Shown here piece after piece: positions 45,552-53,364 of a stretch of DNA of 53,364 bases. The notes under the pieces are model-generated. The model did no database searches and was not told the DNA's origin. It worked only from the letters and a program-made list of their open reading frames with translations. The position numbers were made by a program, and so were the translations under genes. Numbering within the stretch: position 1 is the first letter of the stretch; each line of letters opens with the position of its first letter. This DNA is from an uncultured Eubacteriales bacterium (GTDB taxonomy: Bacteria > Bacillota > Clostridia > Christensenellales > CAG-138), in the NCBI GenBank assembly GCA_900543475.1, contig UQRU01000006.1, forward strand, positions 1 through 53,364. Direction: 5' to 3'.

Positions 45552-47404
45552 TCGGCAGCATCCTGGGAGGCCGTTACCGTGTGGATAGCCTGATCGGCGC
45601 AGGCGGTATGGCCAATGTATATAAGGCATACGACGAAGTGGAAAAGCGGACTGTGGCAGTCAAAATGCTCAAAAAGGAGCATCAAAACGACGCAGAGTTC
45701 GTCCGTCGCTTTGCTCGGGAAGCCCAGGCGGTGCTTTCCCTGTCCCATCCGAATATCGTTGCGAGCTATGACGTTGGCAACGATGAAGAAACCGGCCTGC
45801 CTTACATTATCCTGGAGTATGTGGAAGGCGGCACGCTAAAAGAATTGATACAAAAAAGAGGACCGCTCAGCCCTAAGACCGCCATCAATATTGCTTGCCA
45901 AGTATTGGACGCATTGCAATATGCCCACACCCGGGGCATCATCCATCGGGACGTAAAACCCCAGAATGTGATGATCACCCCCAGGGGAAAAGCAAAGCTG
46001 GCAGACTTTGGCATCGCACGGGATGCGGCGGCCACCACCCGTACCTTTGCGGGCACCAATGTAATTGGTTCCGTGCATTATATTTCCCCAGAACAGGCCA
46101 AGGGCGATGCGGTAAGCGAGCGGAGCGATATTTATTCCTGCGCCATCATGCTGTATGAGATGTTGACAGGGCAGGTGCCCTTTGCAGGGGATAATTCCGT
46201 AGCCATTGCCCTGAAGCATTTGCAGGAAGAGATTATCCCGCCCATTCAGGTGAATCCCAGAATTCCTCGAGCCTTAAGTGACGTGATCGTAAAGGGCGCG
46301 GCAAAAGACCCGTCCTTGCGGTATATCAGTGCGGAAGAGATGCGGTTGGATCTGATCCGTGCCCTGCGGGAACCCCACGGAAAGTTTGCCCGCATTGTAC
46401 AGCCCAGTACGGAGAAACGCCGCAAAGCAAGCAGTAGCCTGGGGGTCGGTACCATCGCCTTAGCGATTGTAGTGCTGTTGGGCCTATTTGGAAGCGCGTT
46501 TCTGATAACCCAAACCCTTCGTGGAAGGAACGGGGATCGCGCCTCGGAATACATTGTCCCGACCCTTACAGGCAAAACGTTGACGGAGGCACGGGATCTA
46601 GCTAAATTACGGGGATTCCAGGTATCGGTAAGCAACTATGTGGCCAGCACGGAATATCCGGCAGACCAGGTGATCTCCCAAACCCCAGATAAGGGGACCA
46701 TTGGGCAGGAAGGGGATGTGATCACCGTGGTGGTCAGCTCTGGCAACGGCGGCTTGGTAGCGCCGAACCTGTTGGGGAAGACCCTACAGGAAGTTATGCT
46801 GATCATGGCGGAAGAAAACCTGCAGCTTGGGGATACCACCTATGCCATCAGCGAGCAACCGGCTGGTCAGGTGATCCGGCAGGAGCCGGAGGCTGGCACC
46901 CTTTTGGAGGCGGAGGACCGGATCAATATTTGGGTCAGCGGTACGGAAATATCCGGCGGCGAAATGCCAAACCTGATTGGCTTGAGCTTGTCCCTGGCTG
47001 TGCAAGCGGCGCAGGAAAACGGCTATGAACAGATTTGGGTCCGGTTCGTTACGCCGGATGATGGCGCAGAAGAGGAAAAAGTGCAGCGGCAAAATCCCCC
47101 GGCAACCCTTCAAACCAGCGGGGATACCCGGGTGGAGCTTTGGGTCAATCGTTCGTATCTGGGAGATTATGCAGCGGATATCGCCATCAATTTAGACATC
47201 GACCAAGAGGAGCAGCCGGTGGTGGTAACCGCGCAGATGAGCAATGGCGCGGAAGTGGTGCTATATGAAACGACCTTAGGTGTGGGGAAACAACAGCCGA
47301 TTTCTTTTACAGGGTATCTGCGCAGTGAAGGGGAATATACCTGCATTGTGTATGTTGGCGGAACGGAAGTGCGGCGCTTTACCAACGCCTTTATGGAACG
47401 ATGA
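45548..47404 (+). CDS. prkC: PASTA-domain serine/threonine protein kinase PrkC
   Basis: This membrane Hanks-type kinase senses muropeptides or lipid II and regulates growth, spore germination and cell-wall synthesis. The 618-residue protein has a kinase domain (about 1-265: GAGGMANVYKA, VAVKMLKKEH, IIHRDVKPQN, LADFGIARD). One transmembrane helix lies near 300-322 (IALAIVVLLGLFGSAFLI). Three PASTA repeats follow (VPTLTGKTLTEARDLA, APNLLGKTLQEVMLIM, MPNLIGLSLSLAVQAA). The last 110 residues form an extra extracellular domain of beta-rich character. It overlaps prpC by 4 bases. Confidence 0.95.
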   Translation: MIGSILGGRYRVDSLIGAGGMANVYKAYDEVEKRTVAVKMLKKEHQNDAEFVRRFAREAQAVLSLSHPNIVASYDVGNDEETGLPYIILEYVEGGTLKELIQKRGPLSPKTAINIACQVLDALQYAHTRGIIHRDVKPQNVMITPRGKAKLADFGIARDAAATTRTFAGTNVIGSVHYISPEQAKGDAVSERSDIYSCAIMLYEMLTGQVPFAGDNSVAIALKHLQEEIIPPIQVNPRIPRALSDVIVKGAAKDPSLRYISAEEMRLDLIRALREPHGKFARIVQPSTEKRRKASSSLGVGTIALAIVVLLGLFGSAFLITQTLRGRNGDRASEYIVPTLTGKTLTEARDLAKLRGFQVSVSNYVASTEYPADQVISQTPDKGTIGQEGDVITVVVSSGNGGLVAPNLLGKTLQEVMLIMAEENLQLGDTTYAISEQPAGQVIRQEPEAGTLLEAEDRINIWVSGTEISGGEMPNLIGLSLSLAVQAAQENGYEQIWVRFVTPDDGAEEEKVQRQNPPATLQTSGDTRVELWVNRSYLGDYAADIAINLDIDQEEQPVVVTAQMSNGAEVVLYETTLGVGKQQPISFTGYLRSEGEYTCIVYVGGTEVRRFTNAFMER

Positions 47405-48279
47405 TGCAAGGCCGTATACTAAAAGGCGTTGGAAGCTTTTATACCGTACAAGGGGAAAATGGCGCGGTGGTTTGCAAGGCCCGCGGACGATTTCGCAAAG
47501 AAGGGCTTGTGCCGGTACCAGGGGATTGGGTGGATTATGACGTGGGGGCGGATGAAAATGGGTATCTGTTGCAAATACACCCCCGGCGAAACTTGTTGAC
47601 TAGGCCGGCAGTATCCAATATTGACCGATTGTTTATCGTGCTATCTGCATCCCAGCCAGAAATGGATCTTCTCCTTTGCGATAAATTGCTTCTACAATGC
47701 GCCAGTAGATCCATCCAGCCGATTTTGGTATGCAACAAGTGTGACGATGGACCAGAGGAAAGCTATATCGAGCTGGCGGCGCAATACAAACCAGCAGGCT
47801 ACGCTGTGTTGCCGGTATCTGCGAAAACAGGGTATGGCATCCCGGAGATCATCAAGAGGATGGAAGGCTGCGTATGTTGCTTTGCCGGTCAAAGCGCCGT
47901 AGGGAAGAGCTCGCTGCTCAATTGCATTTTGCCGGATCTGACCCTAGAGGTAGGCGACCTTTCCCGAAAAACTGCTCGCGGCCGTCATACCACCCGACAC
48001 GCGGAGCTTTTTCCCGCTTTTGGTGGGGCAGTGGTGGATACGCCGGGCTTCAGCTTGTTTGATATGGCTCCCATGGAACCTCAGGAGCTTGCAGGGCTTT
48101 ATCCGGAAATGGCTGCTGTTAAGCAGGATTGCCGGTTTCCCGGCTGTCTGCACATTACGGAACCAGATTGCGCTGTGAAGCCCTTGCTGGAAACCGGCGG
48201 CCTGCATCCGCAACGGTACGCAAGATATAAGGTTTTTATTGAAGAATTAAAGGAAATGAGGAAGTATCGTTATGATTAA
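47401..48279 (+). CDS. rsgA: Ribosome small-subunit-dependent GTPase RsgA
   Basis: RsgA is a circularly permuted GTPase for 30S maturation. The 292-residue protein has an N-terminal OB-fold (VPGDWVDYDV), then G4 (CNKCD), G1 (GQSAVGKSS), G3 (DTPGFSLFD) in permuted order. A C-terminal zinc site follows (CRFPGCLHITEPDCAV). G4 reads NKCD, a mild variant of NKxD. The start is the doubled ATG overlapping prkC. It overlaps rpe by 8 bases. Confidence 0.95.
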   Translation: MMQGRILKGVGSFYTVQGENGAVVCKARGRFRKEGLVPVPGDWVDYDVGADENGYLLQIHPRRNLLTRPAVSNIDRLFIVLSASQPEMDLLLCDKLLLQCASRSIQPILVCNKCDDGPEESYIELAAQYKPAGYAVLPVSAKTGYGIPEIIKRMEGCVCCFAGQSAVGKSSLLNCILPDLTLEVGDLSRKTARGRHTTRHAELFPAFGGAVVDTPGFSLFDMAPMEPQELAGLYPEMAAVKQDCRFPGCLHITEPDCAVKPLLETGGLHPQRYARYKVFIEELKEMRKYRYD

Positions 48280-48916
48280 GATCGCGCCATCGATCCTTTC
48301 GGCAGATTATGGGAACTTGGGGCCGGCTGTGGCCAAGCTAAAGGCCTGGGGTGCAGATTATGTGCATTTTGACGTAATGGACGGGTCCTTTGTGCCGGCC
48401 ATCAGTTTTGGCGCCGGCATCTGTAAGGCCATTCGCGCCTATACGGATCTTCCCCTAGACGTACACCTCATGGTGGAGCACCCAGAAACCCAAATTGCGG
48501 CCTTTGCCGAAGCCGGCGCTGATATCATCACCATCCATGTGGAAGCAGACCGCCATGCCCATCGGACGCTCCAGCAGATCCATGGACTGGGCTGTAAAGC
48601 CGGCGTGGTACTCAATCCAGGCACGCCCATATCCATGGCGGAGCATCTGTTACCCAGCTGCGAAATGGTGTTGCTCATGTCGGTAAACCCAGGCGCAGGC
48701 GGCCAGTCCTTCATTCCAGAAACCTTGCCAAAGCTGCGCCAATTGCGGCAGCTGGTCCAAAGCAAGAACCTAAACATAGATATTGAAGTGGATGGGGGGA
48801 TCAATCCGGAAACCGCCAAGCTGTGCTTGGAGGCTGGTGCAAACGTGCTTGTAGCCGGCAGCAGCGTATTTTCCGCTTCCGATCCCCAGGAGATGATTGC
48901 CCGGTTAAGGGGCTGA
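48272..48916 (+). CDS. rpe: Ribulose-phosphate 3-epimerase
   Basis: Rpe interconverts ribulose-5-P and xylulose-5-P. The 214-residue TIM barrel has IAPSILSADYGNLG, VHFDVMDGSFVPAISFG, LDVHLMVEHPE, MSVNPGAGGQSFI, IDIEVDGGINPETA and VAGSSVFS, containing the metal-binding His/Asp residues. It closes the housekeeping block. In many Firmicutes rsgA-rpe is followed by thiN; that gene is not seen. Confidence 0.96.
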   Translation: MIKIAPSILSADYGNLGPAVAKLKAWGADYVHFDVMDGSFVPAISFGAGICKAIRAYTDLPLDVHLMVEHPETQIAAFAEAGADIITIHVEADRHAHRTLQQIHGLGCKAGVVLNPGTPISMAEHLLPSCEMVLLMSVNPGAGGQSFIPETLPKLRQLRQLVQSKNLNIDIEVDGGINPETAKLCLEAGANVLVAGSSVFSASDPQEMIARLRG

Positions 48917-49009
48917 GCTCGTTTTTTCCATCCTGCGATTTACCGCTTTTATGTTGGGCCAAAAGTCTGGAACAGGCATATGCCCCTCCAGGATTTGGAA
49001 ACAAAAATG

Positions 49010-49050
49010 AACACGGATAGGAATCTTGTTTCCTATCCGTGTTTTTATTT
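49010..49050 (+). terminator. Terminator of the housekeeping operon
   Basis: ACACGGATAGGAA pairs with TTCCTATCCGTGT around a short loop, followed by TTTTATTT. This is a strong intrinsic terminator about 95 bases after rpe. Confidence 0.9.
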
Positions 49051-49201
49051 AAAATCGGCAGTGTTTGGTCTATGCTAGATCTGTGCCTCCCCGGTCGCCC
49101 CATGGTTTGCGGGTGCGCCTTGTATTGCAGGCAGACAGAAAGGGGGCAACGCCCCTCGGCTATGTTCGCATCCAAGAGCAAGTGCCCCTGGTAAAGGGCA
49201 A

Positions 49202-49792
49202 CTACTTTCCAGGAATTGGGCAAGCCGGCTGTTGCCGTACCCATTCTTTTTTTAAGATGGCATATTGCACGGTGTTTTCATATTTGGGCGTGCCGTCCAG
49301 ATTTGTCACAAAGGAGACAAATTCGAGAAATACGCCTTCCCGGCGCATCCCCAGCTTTTCGCAGAGCCGCTGGCTGGAAAGATTATCCTCCTCAGTATAG
49401 GCATAAATGCGCCTTGCGCCTTTTTGATAAAACAGATAGTCAAAGAAAGCCCGAGCCGCTTCCAAGGCGTATCCTTTGCCCTGGTAATCTCCATGCAGCA
49501 TCCAGCAGGGGCTGAATGTATCGCGCACAGCGTTCTCGTCTGCGTGCGGCTCCCCCGGTTCCGGATATGCGTCAATTTCACCGATGACCTTGCCGGTTTC
49601 TTTTAGAGTAATGGCAAAATAATACTCGGTTTCGCCTAGACGCTTTTTCATTTCTTCCTTGGCTTCAGCCAAGGAGCTCAGTTTCATGCACGCAAAACAG
49701 TTTACGGAAGGTTCTTTGAGATATTCATAAACATCCGCTGCGTCTGTTTCTAAAAAAGGGCGTAAAATCAATCTTTCCGTTTCCACGATCAT
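49202..49792 (-). CDS. GNAT-family N-acetyltransferase (RimJ/RimL-like)
   Basis: This is a 196-residue acetyltransferase opening MIVETERLILRPF, the usual start of RimJ/RimL-type GNATs, with the acetyl-CoA loop MLHGDYQGKGYALEA and FDYLFYQKGARRIYAYTEEDNLSSQRLCEKLG, shown here in two pieces: GARRIYAYTEEDN and SSQRLCEKLGM. The substrate could be a ribosomal protein N-terminus, an amino acid or a small amine. The start at 49792 is preferred because GAGG lies 9 bases upstream and the preceding five codons fall outside the family. It is flanked by the rpe terminator and tRNA genes. Confidence 0.88.
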   Translation of the reverse strand: MIVETERLILRPFLETDAADVYEYLKEPSVNCFACMKLSSLAEAKEEMKKRLGETEYYFAITLKETGKVIGEIDAYPEPGEPHADENAVRDTFSPCWMLHGDYQGKGYALEAARAFFDYLFYQKGARRIYAYTEEDNLSSQRLCEKLGMRREGVFLEFVSFVTNLDGTPKYENTVQYAILKKEWVRQQPACPIPGK

Positions 49793-49844
49793 GTTGCAAT
49801 ACCTCAAAAAAATGGGATAAGACCCTAAATGATCTTATCCCGCA

Positions 49845-49921
49845 TGGTCGGGGCGACAGGATTTGAACCTGCGACCTTTTGGTCCCGAACCAAACGCGCT
49901 ACCAAACTGCGCTACGCCCCG
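49845..49921 (-). tRNA. tRNA-Pro (anticodon CGG)
   Basis: This is a complete cloverleaf on the minus strand. The acceptor CGGGGCG pairs with CGCCCCG and the CCA is encoded. The D-stem is GCGC, the anticodon stem TTTGG/CCAAA with loop TTCGGGA, and the T-stem GCAGG/CCTGT. The anticodon CGG reads CCG. Confidence 0.95.
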
Positions 49922-49926
49922 GGAAG

Positions 49927-50002
49927 TGGAGCCAACGAGGGGACTCGAACCCCTGACCTGCTGATTACGAATCAGCTGCTCTACCGACTGAGCTACGTTG
50001 GC
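49927..50002 (-). tRNA. tRNA-Thr (anticodon CGT)
   Basis: This is a complete cloverleaf on the minus strand with an encoded CCA. The acceptor GCCAACG pairs with CGTTGGC. The anticodon stem is GCTGA/TCAGC with loop TTCGTAA, giving anticodon CGT (codon ACG). It lies 5 bases upstream of tRNA-Pro in the same transcript. Confidence 0.95.
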
Positions 50003-50035
50003 AGCTGGCAAAAGACGAAAATCGCGCCGACAATT

Positions 50036-50064
50036 ATTATAGCATAGACCGATGAACCTGTCAC
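50036..50064 (-). promoter_or_regulatory. Promoter of the tRNA-Thr/tRNA-Pro transcript
   Basis: On the minus strand GTGACA (50059-50064) and TATAAT (50036-50041) are spaced by 17 bases, with TGC before the -10. It lies about 35 bases upstream of tRNA-Thr. Confidence 0.75.
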
Positions 50065-50108
50065 TACCTTTATTTACGAAAAATTCCATAGAATGCGTAG
50101 ACGGACTC

Positions 50109-50137
50109 TTGCAGCGTTAGGCATTTTCGTGTATTCT
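50109..50137 (+). promoter_or_regulatory. Candidate promoter of der
   Basis: TTGCAG (50109-50114) and TATTCT (50132-50137) are 17 bases apart, about 135 bases before der. The rest of the 270-base gap between tRNA-Thr and der shows no gene. Confidence 0.4.
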
Positions 50138-50272
50138 AAATAATGTATGGCTGCAAGGATGCGGCTATAAAAGGATCACAGCGCATGCATGCCAGCCTAT
50201 CCTTGGAGACGTGGCGGGCTTTCATAGGATTGTATTGAAAAGGACATGCCCTTTTCAGGAAGCGAGGAAACC

Positions 50273-51607
50273 ATGGAAAAGCCTTTGGTGGCAGTGGTGG
50301 GCCGCCCCAATGTTGGAAAATCCACCTTTTTTAACCGTATTGTTGGGAAACGCATCGCCATCGTGGAGGATACGCCTGGCGTTACCCGGGACCGTATCTA
50401 TGGAGAGGCGACTTGGTTGGAGCATACCTTTACCCTGGTGGACACCGGCGGTATTGAACCGGTCAAAGAGGATATCATCAGCACCCAGATGCGCCGGCAA
50501 GCTCAGCTTGCCATCGATATGGCGGATGTGATCATCTTCTTGGTGGACGGGCGGGAAGGCTTGACTGCCGCAGACGAGGATGTGGCCGCTATGCTGCGCC
50601 GTTCCCACAAGCCCATTGTCCTGGCCGTCAACAAGGTGGATCACCCAAAATTTGAAGAGGCCATCTATGATTTTTATAGCTTAGGCATAGGCGATCCCAT
50701 CACCATCTCCGGTGAACAAGGTTTGGGTTTGGGCGATCTATTGGACGAAGTGGTCTCATATTTCCCGGCTACGGAAGTAGAAGAGGCGGAGGATACCACG
50801 TCTATCGCCATCGTGGGCAAGCCAAACGTGGGTAAATCCAGCCTGGTAAACGCCTTGCTGGGCTATGAGCGCACCATCGTCAGCGAGATCGCCGGTACCA
50901 CCCGGGACGCCATCGATACGCCCTTTGTTCACGATGGACAATCCTATACCTTGGTGGATACCGCCGGCATCCGCCGCAAAAGGGCCATTGACGACGCGAC
51001 CATCGAACGCTATAGCGTGATCCGTTCCCTTGGCGCCATACGCCGGGCGGATGTGGCGCTGATCGTGGTGGATGCAAGCCAGGGCATGAGCGAACAGGAT
51101 GTGCGCATCGCAGGATATGTGCATGAAGAAGGCAAGGCCTCTGTGGTAATTGTGAATAAATGGGATCTCATTGAAAAGGATACCTACACCATGAACCAAT
51201 TTAAGAAAAAGATCTATGCAGATCTTGCGTTCATGGATTATGTGCCCATTTTGTTTATTTCCGCCAAGACCGGCCAGCGGGTCAATAAGGTGTTGGAGAT
51301 GGCTAGATATGCCTATGAGCAAAATTGTAGGCGGATCTCCACCGGGACCCTGAACGATATTATCAACGAGGCCATCACCATTACCGAACCTCCCAGCGAT
51401 AAGGGCCGGCGGTTGAAGATATACTATGGCACCCAGGTATCCATCAAGCCGCCTACCTTTGTGCTGTTTGTCAATGACCCTACCCTGATGCATTTTTCCT
51501 ATAAGCGGTATTTGGAGAACTACTTGCGCAAATCCTTTGGCCTGGACGCAACCCCCATCCGTTTGCTGATTCGGGAACGCTCCAGCAAGGATACCGGCCC
51601 CCATTAA
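50273..51607 (+). CDS. der: Ribosome biogenesis GTPase Der
   Basis: Der (EngA) is a tandem-GTPase 50S assembly factor. The 444-residue protein has two G domains. The first has [15 protein letters not shown] and NKVDHP; the second has [18 protein letters not shown] and NKWDLIEK. The C-terminal KH-like domain (about 355-444) ends the protein. The start at 50273 follows GAGG; the frame is open 27 bases further upstream without a site. It is followed by a strong terminator. Confidence 0.97.
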   Translation: MEKPLVAVVGRPNVGKSTFFNRIVGKRIAIVEDTPGVTRDRIYGEATWLEHTFTLVDTGGIEPVKEDIISTQMRRQAQLAIDMADVIIFLVDGREGLTAADEDVAAMLRRSHKPIVLAVNKVDHPKFEEAIYDFYSLGIGDPITISGEQGLGLGDLLDEVVSYFPATEVEEAEDTTSIAIVGKPNVGKSSLVNALLGYERTIVSEIAGTTRDAIDTPFVHDGQSYTLVDTAGIRRKRAIDDATIERYSVIRSLGAIRRADVALIVVDASQGMSEQDVRIAGYVHEEGKASVVIVNKWDLIEKDTYTMNQFKKKIYADLAFMDYVPILFISAKTGQRVNKVLEMARYAYEQNCRRISTGTLNDIINEAITITEPPSDKGRRLKIYYGTQVSIKPPTFVLFVNDPTLMHFSYKRYLENYLRKSFGLDATPIRLLIRERSSKDTGPH

Positions 51608-51621
51608 GACATGCTTTCCCC

Positions 51622-51658
51622 AGCCCAAGCTGTATTCCATCAGCTTGGGCTTTTTTTT
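51622..51658 (+). terminator. Terminator of der
   Basis: AGCCCAAGCTG pairs perfectly with CAGCTTGGGCT around an 8-base loop, followed by eight T residues. Confidence 0.93.
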
Positions 51659-51698
51659 ACCTGCATGTCCCATCTTTCTGACCATACGCCCCAAGGAT

Positions 51699-51727
51699 GC
51701 ATATTGTCCGCTCTCGCACATATATAT
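51699..51727 (+). promoter_or_regulatory. Candidate sigma-E (sporulation) promoter of spoIVA
   Basis: GCATATT (51699-51705) and CATATATAT (51719-51727), separated by 13 bases, resemble the sigma-E consensus (ATATT, 13-15 bases, CATACAAT-like). It lies 40 bases before spoIVA, a known sigma-E target in Bacillus. Confidence 0.55.
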
Positions 51728-51765
51728 CTAATGCTTACATGCAAAAAGCGGGGAGGTAACGGGAT

Positions 51766-53244
51766 ATGGAGCGAATTGAGCTGTATCGGGATATTGCCGA
51801 GCGGACAAATGGCGATATTTATATTGGCGTGGTTGGGCCGGTGCGCACAGGCAAATCCACCTTCATCAAACGCTTTATGGATATGCTGGTGCTGCCGGGT
51901 ATGACGGATGAGCATAAAAAAGCGCGGCTTACGGACGAATTGCCCCAAAGCGCTGCAGGGACCACCATCATGACCACCCAGCCGAAATTCATCCCCAATG
52001 AAGCGGCTGTACTTTCTTTGGAGGAAGGGGCGGAGGTCCGGATCCGGATGGTGGATTGCGTAGGCTATATGGTGCGGGGCGCTACCGGCCACATGGAAAA
52101 CGATATGCCGCGGATGGTCCGCACCCCTTGGTTTGATTATGATATTCCCTTTGAAGAGGCGGCTGAGATCGGCACGCGAAAGGTTATAACCGAGCATAGC
52201 ACCATCGGCGTGGTGGTGACCACCGATGGCAGCATCGGCCAGATCAGCCGGGCGGATTATGTGGAAGCGGAACAGCGGGTCATTCAAGAATTGCGGGAGC
52301 AGGGAAAGCCTTTTGTGATCCTGCTTAACAGCACCCATCCGGATGCGGATGAAACCGTAGAATTGGCCCAGACCTTATCTCAACAATATGGCACCGCAGT
52401 GCAGCCCTTAGACGCCCTTCACATGAGCGCCCAGACCGCCATGGGCATTTTGGAGACGATCTTATATGAGTTCCCCATCCGGCTCTTGCATATCCGGTTG
52501 CCAGGCTGGCTAAGCGCCCTAGGCCGGGAGCATTATTTGGTGCGCCGGGTTCTGGAACCTTTGGAAGCATCCTTGGACGGCATTAGCAAGATGCGGGATT
52601 ATACGGCCGTGTTGGAGGCGCTGCAGGAGATCGAGGGGTTTGAGGCCGGTATGTTGCGGCAGGTGTCCCTGGGCAGCGGCCGGGTGGAGATGGAACTTCG
52701 GCCCAAGGATGGGTTATTCTACACCATCCTGGGGGAGGAATGCGGCTATGAGATCAAGGATGACGCCCATTTGATCGCCACCATTCGGGAGTTCGTAGGG
52801 GCAAAACGGGCGTATGACCGGCTGCAATATGCCTTGGAACGGGCAAACGCCACAGGCTACGGCATGGTGCCGCCGGCTTTGGAGGAAATGGAATTGGAAG
52901 AGCCCACCTTGGTGCAGCAGGGCAGCCGCTATGGGATCCGGCTCAAGGCCAAGGCTTCGGGAATGCATTTGATCCGGGTAGACGTGGAAAACGAGATCGT
53001 CCCCTTGGTAGGCACGGAAGCCCAAAGTACGGAATTTATGCACTATTTGACGGATACCTATAAAAAAGACCCCAGCGAATTGTGGCAAACCAATATCTTT
53101 GGCAAACCCCTATTTGAACTGGTAAAAGACGGGATGACCTCCAAGGTGGACCGAATGCCGGACGATGTACAGCACAAACTGCAAACCACCGTACAACGGA
53201 TGGTCAACGATGGATGCAACGGCTTGATCTGCATTCTCCTATAG
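51766..53244 (+). CDS. spoIVA: Stage IV sporulation protein A
   Basis: SpoIVA is an ATPase that polymerises on the forespore surface as the base of the spore coat. The 492-residue protein opens MERIELYRDIAERTNGDIY with Walker A GPVRTGKST near residue 24. A MVDCVGYMVRGATGHMEND segment follows, and it ends with the conserved IC[IL]L tail as in relatives. The N-terminal half is GTPase-like; the C-terminal half is helical and coat-assembling. GGGAGG lies upstream of the ATG. It is strong evidence that the organism forms endospores. Confidence 0.97.
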   Translation: MERIELYRDIAERTNGDIYIGVVGPVRTGKSTFIKRFMDMLVLPGMTDEHKKARLTDELPQSAAGTTIMTTQPKFIPNEAAVLSLEEGAEVRIRMVDCVGYMVRGATGHMENDMPRMVRTPWFDYDIPFEEAAEIGTRKVITEHSTIGVVVTTDGSIGQISRADYVEAEQRVIQELREQGKPFVILLNSTHPDADETVELAQTLSQQYGTAVQPLDALHMSAQTAMGILETILYEFPIRLLHIRLPGWLSALGREHYLVRRVLEPLEASLDGISKMRDYTAVLEALQEIEGFEAGMLRQVSLGSGRVEMELRPKDGLFYTILGEECGYEIKDDAHLIATIREFVGAKRAYDRLQYALERANATGYGMVPPALEEMELEEPTLVQQGSRYGIRLKAKASGMHLIRVDVENEIVPLVGTEAQSTEFMHYLTDTYKKDPSELWQTNIFGKPLFELVKDGMTSKVDRMPDDVQHKLQTTVQRMVNDGCNGLICILL

Positions 53245-53258
53245 GCATTCCATAGCAA

Positions 53259-53289
53259 GGGACGGCTGCGAACCAGCCGTCCCCTTTTT
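53259..53289 (+). terminator. Terminator of spoIVA
   Basis: GGGACGGCTG pairs with CAGCCGTCCC around a CGAAC loop, followed by CTTTTT. It overlaps the edge of the right terminal repeat by two bases. Confidence 0.9.
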
Positions 53290-53364
53290 GTATAAGAAAA
53301 CCACTCGCTGGGCGAGTGGTTCAAAAGAAGCCTAGTGGCGATGATGTAGACAGAAAAACTCCCT
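53288..53364. repeat. Right copy of 77-bp terminal inverted repeat
   Basis: This is the exact reverse complement of bases 1-77, ending at the window edge. It includes the same 9-bp hairpin AACCACTCG/CGAGTGGTT. Confidence 0.9.

Noticed and set aside
49138..49162. Terminator for the acetyltransferase gene
   Set aside because: A GGGGC/GCCCC stem exists, but it is only five pairs with a short T run; too weak to list as a feature.
49829..50089. Short open frames covering the two tRNA genes
   Set aside because: They read through tRNA-Pro and tRNA-Thr in both directions. Such hypothetical proteins are common annotation errors.

Overview
The window is a 53.4 kb piece of chromosome from a spore-forming, low-oxygen Firmicute, most likely class Clostridia. 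The evidence is spoIVA, bofA and its yaaL-type partner, an mcsA-mcsB-clpC operon, a PASTA kinase/PP2C pair, a Phe-specific T-box, a THF riboswitch on folT, and the conserved Firmicutes block yicC-gmk-rpoZ-coaBC-priA-def-fmt-rsmB-rlmN-prpC-prkC-rsgA-rpe. The DNA is fairly GC-rich and coding is dense. I see no prophage, CRISPR array or complete insertion sequence. The first and last 77 bases are perfect reverse complements of each other, so both ends lie in the same dispersed hairpin repeat. The sequence therefore probably stops where an assembler could not resolve that repeat.

Layout. 1-4.1 kb (minus strand): protein quality control, mcsA-mcsB-clpC, with no ctsR in front. 4.3-9.5 kb: a lone SMC/ABC-type ATPase, a cysteine desulfurase with thiI (4-thiouridine in tRNA), then a lipoprotein, a Cys-rich miniprotein, a coupled 95-residue protein and a DUF378 membrane protein. 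9.6-13.6 kb: two divergent envelope genes, a zinc-ribbon/SH3 membrane protein and a beta-propeller-like lipoprotein. 13.6-16.4 kb: riboswitch-controlled folT, yaaL-bofA, and a CDF metal exporter behind a structured leader. 16.5-22.6 kb: a cell-wall precursor cluster (GlmU-like protein, alpha/beta hydrolase, membrane-anchored MurF-like ligase, Ddl) followed by NADP-isocitrate dehydrogenase. 22.7-31.1 kb: a SEC-C protein, a beta-CASP nuclease, T-box-pheST, a MalY/PatB lyase and an unknown secreted protein. 31.3-35.5 kb: pcrA and ligA. 35.6-48.9 kb: the long housekeeping block with many ATGA overlaps. 49.2-50.0 kb: an acetyltransferase and two tRNAs on the minus strand. 50.3-53.2 kb: der and spoIVA.

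Most genes are ordinary housekeeping. The most unusual part is 16.5-21.4 kb. There the GlmU homologue has lost the key residues of its uridyltransferase domain but keeps its acetyltransferase domain. Two genes downstream is a MurF-type ligase whose usual UDP-MurNAc-binding N-terminal domain is replaced by about 200 residues of membrane segments. Together with an alpha/beta hydrolase and Ddl this looks like a membrane-associated cell-wall precursor pathway whose chemistry I cannot assign. Also notable are a translational THF riboswitch with a visible Shine-Dalgarno-sequestering stem, an unassigned structured leader before the metal exporter, and a 419-base gap with a long perfect hairpin. Many promoters here are of the extended -10 type (TGnTATAAT).
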